DNA from: Pseudobacteroides sp.
GTDB taxonomy: Bacteria > Bacillota > Clostridia > Acetivibrionales > DSM-2933
Direction: 5' to 3'
NCBI RefSeq assembly: GCF_036567765.1
Contig: NZ_DATCTU010000071.1
Coordinates: forward strand, 32,779 to 96,778
Length of the DNA: 64,000 nucleotides
Part shown: positions 25,276-34,571 of the stretch, in pieces
How the letters are laid out: the number at the start of each line of letters is the position of its first letter
Numbering within the stretch: position 1 is the stretch's first letter
Notes under the pieces: model-generated
Told to the model about the DNA's origin: nothing
Databases searched by the model: none
Seen by the model: only the letters and a program-made list of their open reading frames with translations
Program-made: the position numbers and the translations under genes

Positions 25276-26991
25276 CTAATGACCAATATTTAGCAATCCA
25301 GCTATATTTCCAATATCCATTGTATTAATAACATTCTCAGCTGCAAGCCATCCTTTTCTTGCTACATTTATGCCATACTCAATATCATTTATACCCTCTA
25401 TGCTATGGGCATCCGGTGAGATAACAAACATGCAGCCTTCCTCAAGAGCACTCTTTAAGTATCTCCAGTCCATGTCAAGCCTGTGAGGGTTTGCGTTTAT
25501 TTCAAGGATAACATTCTCTTGTGCTGCGATTTTAATAATCTCTTTCATGTCTATTTTGAAGGGTTCTCTTGAGAGAAGCAGCCTTCCGGTAGGGTGGCCA
25601 AGAATGTTGACATATTTGTTTTTCATGGCTTTTATTACCCTGTCGGTCATTTCCTGTTCATCCATACTGAAGGATGAATGTACCGAAGCAATTGTAAAAT
25701 CAAACCAGGACAGCACTTCATCGTTATAATCCACGCTTCCGTCAGGAAGTATATCAAGCTCAATACCCTTAAGTATTTTAAAATTACCAGACTTCTCATT
25801 TAGTTTATCAATTTCTTCGTGCTGTCTCTTTATATCGTCTACTTTAAGCCCGCCCGCATAATAAGCTGTTTGGCTGTGGTCCGATATTCCGATATAACTG
25901 TAGCCCATTTGGATACAATATGTCACTAGGTCCGCAATGCTGCATGAGCCATCGCTGTAATTTGTATGAACATGAAAAATACCTCTAACGTCTTTTTGCT
26001 CAATGAGTTTAGGCAGCATTCCCGAAGAAGCAGCGGCAAACTCCCCGTTGTTTTCTCTTAGCTCGGGAGGAATAAATTCCATGCCGAAAACCCTGAAAAT
26101 ATCCTCTTCAGTGATGCACTCAATCAGTAAATTGTCTTTAAAAAGCCCATACTCGTTCATCTTTATACCCATTTGCTTTGCCAAATGCCTTAGGGCCGTA
26201 TTATGCTCCTTGCTTCCTGTAAAATGGTGGAGTGCATATGGATATTCCTTATCTGTCACAACTCTCAAGTCGGCACTTATGCCTTCCCTTAATATGACAC
26301 TGGACTTGGTGTCACCCTTTGAGGTTATAGTTTCAACAAGAGGATGTTTTGTGAATATATCCATTATCTCCGAGCTTTTACTGCAGCTGACCAGAATATC
26401 TATATCCTTTATTACCTCCTTCTTTCTTCTGAGGCTTCCGCATTCGCTGCAGCGTACAACATGAATGCTTTCTTTTAATGGCTTCAGTAGCTCTGAAGCA
26501 AGCCTGTATGCATGGGGATATAAGAATTTGCCGGCGTATTTATTGAGGTTTTCGATGCCTTCAAGTATTTTCTGCTGTGTTTTCTCCCCGAATCCTGTAA
26601 GCTTTGTTAGTCTGTTTTCCAAGCATGCATACTTAAGCTCACCAATAGTAGTTATACCGAGCTTCTCATAAACGGCACGCACTTTTTTAGGACCAAGACC
26701 TGGAATTTTGAGCATATCAATCAGCCCATGAGGTATTGACTCTTTAAGTTCTTCATAGTACGCCAGCCTGCCTGTTGTCACAAGCTCTCGGATTTTTTGG
26801 GTTAAAGCGGTGCCAAAGCCTTTTACCTCCTTAAGCCGGTCTTCATTTACAAGAAGTTCAATATCCTCATCCATAAGCTCAATTGCTCTTGATGCTTCGT
26901 AATATGCCTTTGATTTAAAAAAGCTTTCACCTTTGATTTCAAGTAATACACCGATTTCATTTAAAACATCGATTATGTCATGCTTGTTCAT
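25276..26991 (-). CDS. polX: DNA polymerase/3'-5' exonuclease PolX
   Basis: The 571-residue family X polymerase has an N-terminal 8-kDa-like and helix-hairpin-helix part (LKEVKGFGTALTQKI, LKIPGLGPKKVRAVYEKLG, LTKLTGFGEKTQQKI), a nucleotidyltransferase core with CGSLRRKKEVIKDIDILVSC (catalytic Asp pair) and ISADLRVV (third Asp), and a C-terminal PHP domain with metal-binding HVHTNYSDG, GISDHSQ and SPDAHS. It fills short gaps in base-excision repair. The length fits bacterial PolX (about 570). The start ATG has AGGAGG 11 bp upstream. It lies 23 bp after the MutS-like gene on the same strand, so the two are likely co-transcribed as a repair pair. Confidence 0.95.
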   Translation of the reverse strand: MNKHDIIDVLNEIGVLLEIKGESFFKSKAYYEASRAIELMDEDIELLVNEDRLKEVKGFGTALTQKIRELVTTGRLAYYEELKESIPHGLIDMLKIPGLGPKKVRAVYEKLGITTIGELKYACLENRLTKLTGFGEKTQQKILEGIENLNKYAGKFLYPHAYRLASELLKPLKESIHVVRCSECGSLRRKKEVIKDIDILVSCSKSSEIMDIFTKHPLVETITSKGDTKSSVILREGISADLRVVTDKEYPYALHHFTGSKEHNTALRHLAKQMGIKMNEYGLFKDNLLIECITEEDIFRVFGMEFIPPELRENNGEFAAASSGMLPKLIEQKDVRGIFHVHTNYSDGSCSIADLVTYCIQMGYSYIGISDHSQTAYYAGGLKVDDIKRQHEEIDKLNEKSGNFKILKGIELDILPDGSVDYNDEVLSWFDFTIASVHSSFSMDEQEMTDRVIKAMKNKYVNILGHPTGRLLLSREPFKIDMKEIIKIAAQENVILEINANPHRLDMDWRYLKSALEEGCMFVISPDAHSIEGINDIEYGINVARKGWLAAENVINTMDIGNIAGLLNIGH

Positions 26992-27014
26992 ACAGCTGCT
27001 GCCTCCTGCATAGT

Positions 27015-28730
27015 CTATATTTGGTGTTTATTTAAACTTTTATTGTTTGCACCGTATTTTTTCCATACGCCCTCTTTTGTAAAATGAGATGCTCGATTTT
27101 CGGCCTCGCCTACAATGCTGTCATCATAGCCAAGAAGCTTTAAAAGCTTTATGGCATTTCTGCTATAAGCCCTGCCTTCATAAAGTTTATAATCAAAAAG
27201 AACATCGTTTCCTTCAACTTTCTCCTGAAAGTGATAGTTTGTGAAATAGTTCTCAAGTATATGCGTAAGCTCAATATCATGGGTTGCAACAAAGCACAGG
27301 CTATTACTCATGGCCGTGTATCCGAGCACCTCGGTTGATGCAGCAATTCTTTCTATGGTATTGGTTCCCCTTAACACTTCATCCACTATGCATAGGCAAG
27401 GAAATTCATCATTAAAGCTGTCCAGTATTCTTTTAAGAGATTTTATCTCTGCTATGTAGTAGCTTTCGTTATTATCGAGGCTGTCCTTTAATGCCATGGA
27501 TGTGTAAACTTTAAAGAAACTGCTGTTATACTTACGGCAAAGACATGTGTTTACTGTTTGAGCCATGATTGCGTTTATCGCAACAGTTTTTAAAAACGTG
27601 GATTTTCCGGAAGCATTGGAGCCTGTTATCAAAACGGGGTTGGATGAAGCAATGGAGTTTGGAACAGCATCCTTTATTAGCGGATGATAGACTTCAGTAA
27701 TGTTTATAAAACTTTTTTCGCCTTTGCCGATACTGCTAAATTTGGGTATAAAGAAGTATGGAACGCTTTTTCTGTAAGAAAGTATGGAAATTGTGCTGTC
27801 CAACGTTCCCATAATTTTATACACACTAAGAAGATCCTCCTGGTATCGTGCTACCAGTCTGATTATTTTGGCATAATTTAGAACATCAACCAAAAGAGCA
27901 ATTTTAATAGTTTCTCCAAAAGGATCGCTGCTGTTTTGAATTATGGAATAATTTAGCCTGCCAAGCTTTGAAACATTTTTTAGTGCTGATCTCAACTTGC
28001 CCTCGTAACCGCATAGTTCACCTAAGTGAGATACTTTTATTGCACAATTTACAAGTGAAATAATTCTGCTTATTGATTCAAGCTCCATTGAAAGCTCGTT
28101 TTTTGCCAGAGAGTAAACTATTATGTTTGTTACAAAAGATAATGCCAGTAGAGTAACACCTACTTTGAAGTTAAATATAAGAATTGGAACAGAAACTAAG
28201 GGTATCAATGAAAGTACCCGGTAAATTTTAAACTTCAAGGGATTATATTTAACTTCATTAAAGAGATAATGGGAAAGATTTATTTGCCTGTTTTTACCTA
28301 TGCGAGAAAGTAAAAACTGAATTTTCTCCCTTGTAGAGTTGTTTTTATCAAAAAACTCCATAAGCTTTTCCTTATCTTCAAGATGGCTTTCATGAAAATC
28401 AGGGGTTCTTAATAAATTGTACAAAATCTCTTCCCCAGGAGATGAGCGTGTATTGTTTATGCGTTTAAATACTTTATCCATATCAAGGTCGTTCCAGGTT
28501 ATGTTGTCTATAATAAAGCAGTCTTTTTGGGATTTTGAAGTATTTTTGTAGAAACTGGCAATGGACTCCATATCCCCAGGCTCATATTTTTCTTCAGGGA
28601 CTTGTCCCCATGAACTTTTTATATGATTTCTAATCGTAGTATTATTTCGTAGCCTGCTTGAAATAGATGCTCCAATCAGAAAGGCAAGGATACCCAGTAT
28701 TATCAAGGCAGTTGAAATATCTATAGGCAT
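27015..28730 (-). CDS. MutS-family ATPase with N-terminal membrane segment
   Basis: The 571-residue protein opens with a membrane helix (STALIILGILAFLIGASIS), has two more hydrophobic stretches near residues 180-215, and ends in a MutS-type ATPase domain: ITGSNASGKSTFLKTVAINA (Walker A), CLCIVDEVLRGTNTIERIAA (Walker B and signature) and FVATHDIEL. It lacks the mismatch-recognition domains of MutS1 and the Smr domain of MutS2, so it belongs to the short membrane-associated MutS-like group of Firmicutes whose role is not established. The ATG follows AGAAAGGAG. It precedes polX by 23 bp, so an operon is likely. Confidence 0.85.
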   Translation of the reverse strand: MPIDISTALIILGILAFLIGASISSRLRNNTTIRNHIKSSWGQVPEEKYEPGDMESIASFYKNTSKSQKDCFIIDNITWNDLDMDKVFKRINNTRSSPGEEILYNLLRTPDFHESHLEDKEKLMEFFDKNNSTREKIQFLLSRIGKNRQINLSHYLFNEVKYNPLKFKIYRVLSLIPLVSVPILIFNFKVGVTLLALSFVTNIIVYSLAKNELSMELESISRIISLVNCAIKVSHLGELCGYEGKLRSALKNVSKLGRLNYSIIQNSSDPFGETIKIALLVDVLNYAKIIRLVARYQEDLLSVYKIMGTLDSTISILSYRKSVPYFFIPKFSSIGKGEKSFINITEVYHPLIKDAVPNSIASSNPVLITGSNASGKSTFLKTVAINAIMAQTVNTCLCRKYNSSFFKVYTSMALKDSLDNNESYYIAEIKSLKRILDSFNDEFPCLCIVDEVLRGTNTIERIAASTEVLGYTAMSNSLCFVATHDIELTHILENYFTNYHFQEKVEGNDVLFDYKLYEGRAYSRNAIKLLKLLGYDDSIVGEAENRASHFTKEGVWKKYGANNKSLNKHQI

Positions 28731-28885
28731 AGGGATATCTCCTTTCTACGTATAGTAATAAGACAAAAGTTGGTGATTATTTCTAAATATTATATTATTA
28801 TATCACTTTTGTTGCAACAAAAATCGTAGAACAGAATCATGAAATGATTTTGCAATCTTGGTCGCTGCCATGAGAAATCTGGGCA

Positions 28886-28925
28886 TTAAAAAAGCGTATG
28901 CACAAAAGAGAAAAGTGCATACGCC
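28886..28925 (-). terminator. terminator of the GH74 gene
   Basis: On the minus strand GCGTATGCAC (28924-28915) pairs with GTGCATACGC (28903-28894) and runs into TTTTTT. It lies 14 bp after the GH74 stop. Confidence 0.88.
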
Positions 28926-28938
28926 AAGTTATGAAATA

Positions 28939-31893
28939 CTATAGGGGGAGTCCTATAGTTGGGTAGCTTGAAGTAGTAGCATTAAAGTGTTTTGCAAAAA
29001 TCATTACATCCGACATATTGATGGATGAATCAGAGTTCAAATCTGCTTCCGGTGAGTATGCTGCATCGCCTTTAACTGCGTTGAAGTACTTGGCCAGTAA
29101 AATTATATCGGACATATTAATTGCACCATCCTGGCTTCCCATGTCACCTGCCCACATGAGAACAGGCGATGCTGCAGTGCCGAGGACTTTACTGCCATTT
29201 ATTACAATATTGTTTACTTCTCTGGCAAGATAACTTGGCTTGCTTATCTTAACATTGAAGGATGCAACCTTCTCAGTTATACCGGATATTTCAAAATAAC
29301 CGTCCTGATCAGTAATGGCTGAACGGCCAAGGCCAACAAGCTCAACCTTGAAACCGGCTTTGACTGTCTTGCCTGCTTCAGCACTATATGTGAAATCAGG
29401 TGCTATGTAGCCTGAAAGTTTGTTGCCTTGCACAGGACCTGTAGGAGTAGGTGTTGCCGGTGTAGGTGATACTACAGTGCCATTTGGCTCGCCGTAAACA
29501 ATACCTCTGCCGTTTGTTGCAACAAAAACACGTCCATAAACTCTTAGATCTCCTGTAATTGAGTAGTTTATGGAGCCATACTGGTGCTGATCGTCATTCA
29601 CTCTTACCCAACTTTTTGCTGTGTCATCAGAACGGTAGACAGCATACAGGCCATCTGTTTCGCCGCATATATAAATAGCATGATAATCTTCTCCTGCTTT
29701 GGCTTTACCAAATCCGACCACATCACATCTAGTAATTCCATTAACCTTATTTATTGTTTTACCGCCATCGGTTGTATATGAAAGACCTGTTGAAGAACCT
29801 GGAATCCATACATGGCCTTCTTTGCCAGGCACAGCTTTAATTTTAGCTGAATCAGCTTCCAAGCCGGTCTTTACAGACTTAAATGTTTGACCGCCGTCCT
29901 CACTTGTATAGAAAGTATTTTTTGCATATGCATAGAACACTTTTGGATTAACCCTATCTGAACAAATATTTGCACCGGCAGGAAGTGTACTTACAGATTT
30001 CCATCCGCCGTTTACATAGCATATAACTCCCTGACTTGTGCTTGGTGACCAAACAAAGGTTGAACCATCTGCAGATACTGCAACAGTACCGCCCTGAACA
30101 ATGTCATCTGCATTGGTTGAAGGGAATGTATAGCTTACATTTGGTTGAACTTCCGACCAGGTTGCACCGCCATCCTTTGAAATACCAACGCTTTTTTTAA
30201 TCATTTCGTATTGTTCTTTATCGGCATTACCCACTCTTACTATGGTCTTTGGATTGAGTTCTGCATAATCCAGACCAGTAGTGCTCGTAAATGTAGGTGT
30301 CGTCATCATCATTTTAGGACCTACAGTCAAATCGTTATGTACAAACCCACAAATATCACCAACACCGCTTATTAGTTCTACGCCGTTAATTGGAGGGCAT
30401 ATTAGGCTTAAGACTGCAGTTTCTTCAACTCCCATACCCATAACTTCGATATTTACGAATTTACCGTTATCCCAGTCAGTCAAATTTTTTGTGCCATAAA
30501 TGGTAGCACCTGTGCCATACATCATTTCATTGGAATCAAAAGGATTAATTGCAACGGCACTCATCATCCAGCCAAGTTTTGGTGCAGGACTATCCATTAT
30601 ATCACTGCCGGTTACCAAACCACCGGCTGCTGCATTAATCTTTTTTCCAAATGTTAGCCAGGGAGCTTTTGAGATATCCATGGTGTATTTCATATTTCTT
30701 GATGGCCATGAATCGCCCATTTTCCATATTGGATCCCATGTTTTTCCCGCATCCCTTGAGCGGAATAAATAGTTATCCGGCCACCATGACTGAAGCGATG
30801 AAATTACAAGTGTATCCGGGTTCTGTGCATCAACACTTAAACCTGAATAACCATACCAGTTTTCATATTTTGGAGAGCCATCCCAGTTATAGTCTGAAGG
30901 AGGAGTTATGTCTGTCCATATACCTGTATTAGTATCATATTTATAAACTGCACCATCATCAGCCTGATAAGGTCCTCCTCTGTCACAATATGTAACATAT
31001 AAAATTCCCTTGCTGCTTATAACTCCATGATGAGGTATACCAATTTTTAAGGCTTTACTATTATGCTGTTTAAAAGTACTTTCTGTGGGCTGACCGGGAA
31101 CCGGACTCCATGTTGCACCTGCGTCATGGCTAACGTAGAGGGGATTCTTCTTATCGGCAACACCAACATAAATGTCCTTTGTAGGTGAACCCTTGGTACC
31201 TTTGGCTGAATCAAAGGTTACAAAACACAATCCCAGGTTATCGGCTGAATATTCGAAATTCGGATCTTCAACATAATTTCCAACGTTTGTGAAACTGCTG
31301 ACCCTTGCCCATGTCTTACCATAATCTGTACTTTTCCATAAACCTTTTCCGCTTCTTGCTGCAAAATACAATATATTATTACTGTTAGGGTCAACCATTA
31401 AACGCTCTCCAACAGAACGTCCCGGCATATTTCCACCCATTTTGAAAGGCATCTCTGTTCTTTCCCATGTTTTACCATAATCATTAGAGCGAAGAATATA
31501 TCCGTTCATTGATGTCCAACTGTTTGTATATGTACCGGCAGCAATATAAACCCTCTTAGTGTCAACAGGGTCTGTAGCTATACTTTCAACCCCTAAAAGG
31601 TTCCATTCATCCGGTGATACCCAGTCAGTAATGGGCTCCCACTCTAATGTGGTCTTATTTCTTATATATGCTCCTCCCATGTCGGTACGGGCATAAACAA
31701 GACCTTTCTCAGTGGGATTATAAACAATTCCGCATACATAGCCGCCGCCGCCGCCAATCTTTACATTATTCCATTTGTAAGGCTGGCTTACGACTGCTGC
31801 TGTCTTTATTGCCGGAAAGGCAGCACAAACAACAGTTAGTGCAAGCAATAATGAAAACAGCTTTTTGAAACTCATTCTCTTTGTACATTCCAT
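28939..31893 (-). CDS. xyloglucanase GH74 with X-module and dockerin
   Basis: The 984-residue secreted enzyme has a signal peptide ending near IKTAAV, a double seven-bladed-propeller GH74 region (about 40-800), a short TPATPTPTGP linker, an X-module (about 823-912) and a dockerin (about 913-980). GH74 hallmarks are VYNPTEKGLVYARTDMGGAY, LRSNDYGKTWERTEMPF and repeated Asp-box-like turns such as SHDAGATWS and SEDGGQTF. GH74 enzymes cut the beta-1,4-glucan backbone of xyloglucan. The X-module (LSGYIAPDFTYS, TDQDGYFEISGI) and dockerin (GSQDGAINMSDI, DLNSDSSINMSDV) match the CipA-type X-dockerin pair. The start has AGGAGGT. The 97-bp repeat ends 33 bp before the start codon, and sigI3/rsgI3 lies upstream. 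Confidence 0.93.
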   Translation of the reverse strand: MECTKRMSFKKLFSLLLALTVVCAAFPAIKTAAVVSQPYKWNNVKIGGGGGYVCGIVYNPTEKGLVYARTDMGGAYIRNKTTLEWEPITDWVSPDEWNLLGVESIATDPVDTKRVYIAAGTYTNSWTSMNGYILRSNDYGKTWERTEMPFKMGGNMPGRSVGERLMVDPNSNNILYFAARSGKGLWKSTDYGKTWARVSSFTNVGNYVEDPNFEYSADNLGLCFVTFDSAKGTKGSPTKDIYVGVADKKNPLYVSHDAGATWSPVPGQPTESTFKQHNSKALKIGIPHHGVISSKGILYVTYCDRGGPYQADDGAVYKYDTNTGIWTDITPPSDYNWDGSPKYENWYGYSGLSVDAQNPDTLVISSLQSWWPDNYLFRSRDAGKTWDPIWKMGDSWPSRNMKYTMDISKAPWLTFGKKINAAAGGLVTGSDIMDSPAPKLGWMMSAVAINPFDSNEMMYGTGATIYGTKNLTDWDNGKFVNIEVMGMGVEETAVLSLICPPINGVELISGVGDICGFVHNDLTVGPKMMMTTPTFTSTTGLDYAELNPKTIVRVGNADKEQYEMIKKSVGISKDGGATWSEVQPNVSYTFPSTNADDIVQGGTVAVSADGSTFVWSPSTSQGVICYVNGGWKSVSTLPAGANICSDRVNPKVFYAYAKNTFYTSEDGGQTFKSVKTGLEADSAKIKAVPGKEGHVWIPGSSTGLSYTTDGGKTINKVNGITRCDVVGFGKAKAGEDYHAIYICGETDGLYAVYRSDDTAKSWVRVNDDQHQYGSINYSITGDLRVYGRVFVATNGRGIVYGEPNGTVVSPTPATPTPTGPVQGNKLSGYIAPDFTYSAEAGKTVKAGFKVELVGLGRSAITDQDGYFEISGITEKVASFNVKISKPSYLAREVNNIVINGSKVLGTAASPVLMWAGDMGSQDGAINMSDIILLAKYFNAVKGDAAYSPEADLNSDSSINMSDVMIFAKHFNATTSSYPTIGLPL

Positions 31894-31926
31894 TTTGGAT
31901 ACCTCCTAATTTTAAATTATATATAT

Positions 31927-32023
31927 ATTAAAAGTGATAAATCTATCACATTTGTCTGTCGCAAATCCCGTTGAACCGTTAGTTATTTGCTCCGCCAAAT
32001 GTAAGATTATTAACACTTTTAAT
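31927..32023 (-). repeat. 97-bp inverted-end element, copy 1 (before GH74)
   Basis: Read on the minus strand it matches the element at 35163-35259 at 92 of 97 positions. Its ends are inverted repeats (ATTAAAAGTG ... CACTTTTAAT) extending imperfectly for about 30 bp each way, so the whole can fold into a long hairpin. It lies 33 bp before the GH74 start codon and 11 bp after the rsgI3 stop. Confidence 0.85.
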
Positions 32024-32034
32024 ATGGTAAATTG

Positions 32035-33603
32035 TTAATACGGCTCCTTACCCCATACGAGAGTATCTGATATGTAAGCGGTAATACTATCCCACACTTC
32101 AAAAATATTGTGTTCCCCCTCAAAGGAGTAATCATTTTCCTGATCAAAATATCCCCAGTCATCTTTAGTAATTGATCCAAACGCATAAACCTCTTTTCCT
32201 GGAAGGAGGGTCCCTGAATCAAAAGTTAATTCCAGGTAATGCTCAGTTCCTTCTTTGGCGGGTTTACTGACAAACTTTCCATGAACAAGGCTTTCTTCTC
32301 CGTGGCTGTAGAAATAGGAGGAATATATGGGATTTGAATTACCTTCTTTTGTGAAATAGTATCTTACTTTTAAGTTTTTAAGGTCTATTTCACCAGAACC
32401 TGTATTGGTGATTTTAATATCTAAACTGATCCCCTGAGTGCGTTTGAGCTTGTCTCTGTTATAAAATTCAAGCTTTAGTCTGTTTGTACCGTCCTTTGAA
32501 GTATTATCTTTTGTAGGGCTTATTTTTGAAGGAGCAGGACTCACACCAGTATTCTGACTCTTTGTAGGCGTTGGTGCAGCTTTGTTTTGCAATTCGGTAT
32601 CCTTTAAAATAGGTGTATTTGTATGTAAAGAATTAGTTTCTTTTTGTGCAGGTGGTGAAGCCTTTAAATCAGAAGCAGGCGTGACTGCAGCTACGGGCTT
32701 GGCTGTTGCTGTCTTATTGGTAGGCTGAGCCGAGCTTTTTATGTTTTCATTATTTGTGCTATTGGCAGAACTGTTATTGCCGGTTTTCACCAAACCTGCC
32801 AATTGTGCCAAACGGTACACAGGCATATCTTTTAAGCTGTCTTTATTTAATGGGCTGCCGTTTTCCCTTGCTTTCAAATATAAATAATATTTTCCCATAG
32901 ACATTTTATTTTCTGAAGATGCTTTTTTATCTTTAGGGGTAAGGCTGAGAACTTGACTTATTATCTTCAGTTTGCGGCTTTTGGCAATGCTGTTAACTTT
33001 TTTGCTGGAATCAGATAAAATTGAATCTACAACCTTTTTGTCTTCATTGTTGTTTAATGCTGCAGAAAACAGCACGAAATTATCGGCTTTTTTATTTATT
33101 ATGCTTTCAGTTATGAGCTTTTCCACATATTCCCCCAAAGCTTCATTTAATGGCTTTCCGCAAAGGTCCAGTTCATTAATCAATTTAGAGGAGTCACTGT
33201 TATGAGTAACTATGTTGATAACCTCAAGGTCCTTATCAAACTCAAATCCGGTGCTGGGATTGACATCTATATCTATATACCCATAAGCCTCGGCTCCAAA
33301 AGGACTTATTAGCTTAAACAAAACCAAGACTGTAATAAGTACTGCTGCTGCAGCGGATAAAAAAGGAAAAAGTTTGGGAAACCTTGCAGTGCTACGAGGC
33401 AAGACATCTGAAAGCCTGTATTTTACTGTATGGCCAATTTTCATATCATTTCTTCGGTGAAGGAAAACAAACTGACCCTTTGAGTCAAGGACAATTACAT
33501 CATAATCAAATATTTCATAAACAATCCCTATATCATAGCTTTCAGTATCTGCACTATCTATTGGATTTTCAGTATTATATCCAATGGTGCCGCTGTGTTT
33601 CAT
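32035..33603 (-). CDS. rsgI: anti-sigma-I factor RsgI (copy 3) with CBM3 cellulose-binding sensor
   Basis: The 522-residue protein has a longer cytoplasmic part than the other copies (helix at about 79-98), an outer domain with GYIDIDVNPSTGFEFD (Asn115-Pro116 at the self-cleavage position, followed by STGF instead of SIE), a Thr/Pro/Ala linker and a C-terminal CBM3 (about 374-520). CBM3 signs are LKLEFYNRDK, IKITNTGSGEIDLKNLKVRY, YYFTKEG, LELTFDSGTLLPGKEV and the ending ITAYISDTLVWGKEP. CBM3 binds crystalline cellulose, so this RsgI should sense cellulose, as do the CBM3-bearing RsgI proteins of Clostridium thermocellum. It overlaps sigI3 by 4 bp (ATGA). The GH74 gene lies downstream on the same strand beyond the 97-bp element. 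Confidence 0.93.
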   Translation of the reverse strand: MKHSGTIGYNTENPIDSADTESYDIGIVYEIFDYDVIVLDSKGQFVFLHRRNDMKIGHTVKYRLSDVLPRSTARFPKLFPFLSAAAAVLITVLVLFKLISPFGAEAYGYIDIDVNPSTGFEFDKDLEVINIVTHNSDSSKLINELDLCGKPLNEALGEYVEKLITESIINKKADNFVLFSAALNNNEDKKVVDSILSDSSKKVNSIAKSRKLKIISQVLSLTPKDKKASSENKMSMGKYYLYLKARENGSPLNKDSLKDMPVYRLAQLAGLVKTGNNSSANSTNNENIKSSAQPTNKTATAKPVAAVTPASDLKASPPAQKETNSLHTNTPILKDTELQNKAAPTPTKSQNTGVSPAPSKISPTKDNTSKDGTNRLKLEFYNRDKLKRTQGISLDIKITNTGSGEIDLKNLKVRYYFTKEGNSNPIYSSYFYSHGEESLVHGKFVSKPAKEGTEHYLELTFDSGTLLPGKEVYAFGSITKDDWGYFDQENDYSFEGEHNIFEVWDSITAYISDTLVWGKEPY

Positions 33604-34367
33604 GAGCTTATCCCCTCCTCTGCATACTTGAATATTCTATTGGATATTTCAAGATTACTTTTTAATATTATTGAAACAGCTATTATGTACTTTCTGTTGT
33701 TTTCAATCGTTCTTCTGTGAACGCTTACTTTTTTTAGCAGTTCGTTTCTGGGTATCGTCTTGTTTTTTTTAAGCTTCTCAAAAAGCTGAGCGTCATCGGC
33801 AAGTATTCTTGCTATTTTTATACAAAGCCTGCGGGAGTCATCATGCTTTGGAGAATTGACAGCAAGGTCCGAGATGGTGATGCCGTATTTAAAAAGTTCA
33901 TTTTTAAGTGCATCAATTTCTTCAGCTACTTCGATATTTTCATAATTGTAATGGGAGTCGGAGGTCAGATATTTTTCTTCAAATACATCATATTCGTCAA
34001 TGCTGGAGAAAGGATAAACTGTACTACCTTTTTTATTTTTACGTAAATGATCAATAATACGACTTTTTATTACCTGTTCTGAAAACATGAAAAAGTTGGA
34101 TCCTTTATTAAGATCGAACTTATTTATAGATTCGTTAAAAGCTTCCATGCCGATACTAAATTCATCATGGTTGTCTTCACTTACAAATTTTCCGGTAACC
34201 TTTGATACAACCCTGAATATAAACGGCTTGTGCTCAACTATGAAGCCTTCCCTTAAAATACTATCTCCTTTTTTTATTTTAACAAGTTTATTGAGCAAGG
34301 AGTTGTCTTGAGAATCTCCAGTTTTCTCAACTTTTCTATTTAAATTGAATATACTTGAGATAGCCAA
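33600..34367 (-). CDS. sigI: RNA polymerase sigma factor SigI (copy 3)
   Basis: The 255-residue SigI homologue has LVKIKKGDSILREGFI, DEFSIGMEAFNESI, KSRIIDHLRKNKKGS, NSPKHDDSRRLCIKIARIL and RRTIENNRKYIIAVSIILKS. It uses a TTG start at 34367 behind GGAAGGGAG. It overlaps rsgI3, so sigma and anti-sigma are translated together. Upstream a CGTA-type -10 lies in a hairpin at 34389-34416, and a -35 with CCAC about 20 bp further up is possible but unproven. Its likely targets include the GH74 gene next door. Confidence 0.92.
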   Translation of the reverse strand: MAISSIFNLNRKVEKTGDSQDNSLLNKLVKIKKGDSILREGFIVEHKPFIFRVVSKVTGKFVSEDNHDEFSIGMEAFNESINKFDLNKGSNFFMFSEQVIKSRIIDHLRKNKKGSTVYPFSSIDEYDVFEEKYLTSDSHYNYENIEVAEEIDALKNELFKYGITISDLAVNSPKHDDSRRLCIKIARILADDAQLFEKLKKNKTIPRNELLKKVSVHRRTIENNRKYIIAVSIILKSNLEISNRIFKYAEEGISS

Positions 34368-34388
34368 GCAAAATCAAACTCCCTTCCT

Positions 34389-34416
34389 GATACAATATTA
34401 CGAAGTATTGTGTATC
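34389..34416 (-). promoter_or_regulatory. hairpin overlapping a CGTA box upstream of sigI3
   Basis: On the minus strand GATAC ... GTATC flank a stem with AATA/TATT and a loop containing CTTCGTAA, 22-49 bp before the sigI3 start. CGTA is of the SigI -10 type (CGWA). It could be an autoregulated promoter, an RNA hairpin or both. Confidence 0.35.
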
Positions 34417-34541
34417 TTTAATGTGGCTGATTTATATTAAAAGATATAAAAATATATTAGAAATCAAGCTGGTGATATGAGGGTAATGCTTTTAAGAAAA
34501 TTGCAGTATACAAATGCAGTCAGATAAATGGAAATGAGGAA

Positions 34542-34571
34542 TGTTCTGATATTACAAAAAATATCAGAACA
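34542..34571 (-). terminator. hairpin at the end of the thioredoxin-like gene
   Basis: A perfect 12-bp stem (TGTTCTGATATT with AATATCAGAACA, loop of 6) spans the stop codon of the gene. The following minus-strand sequence has only a weak T content (TTCCTCATTT), so termination is likely but not certain. Confidence 0.5.
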
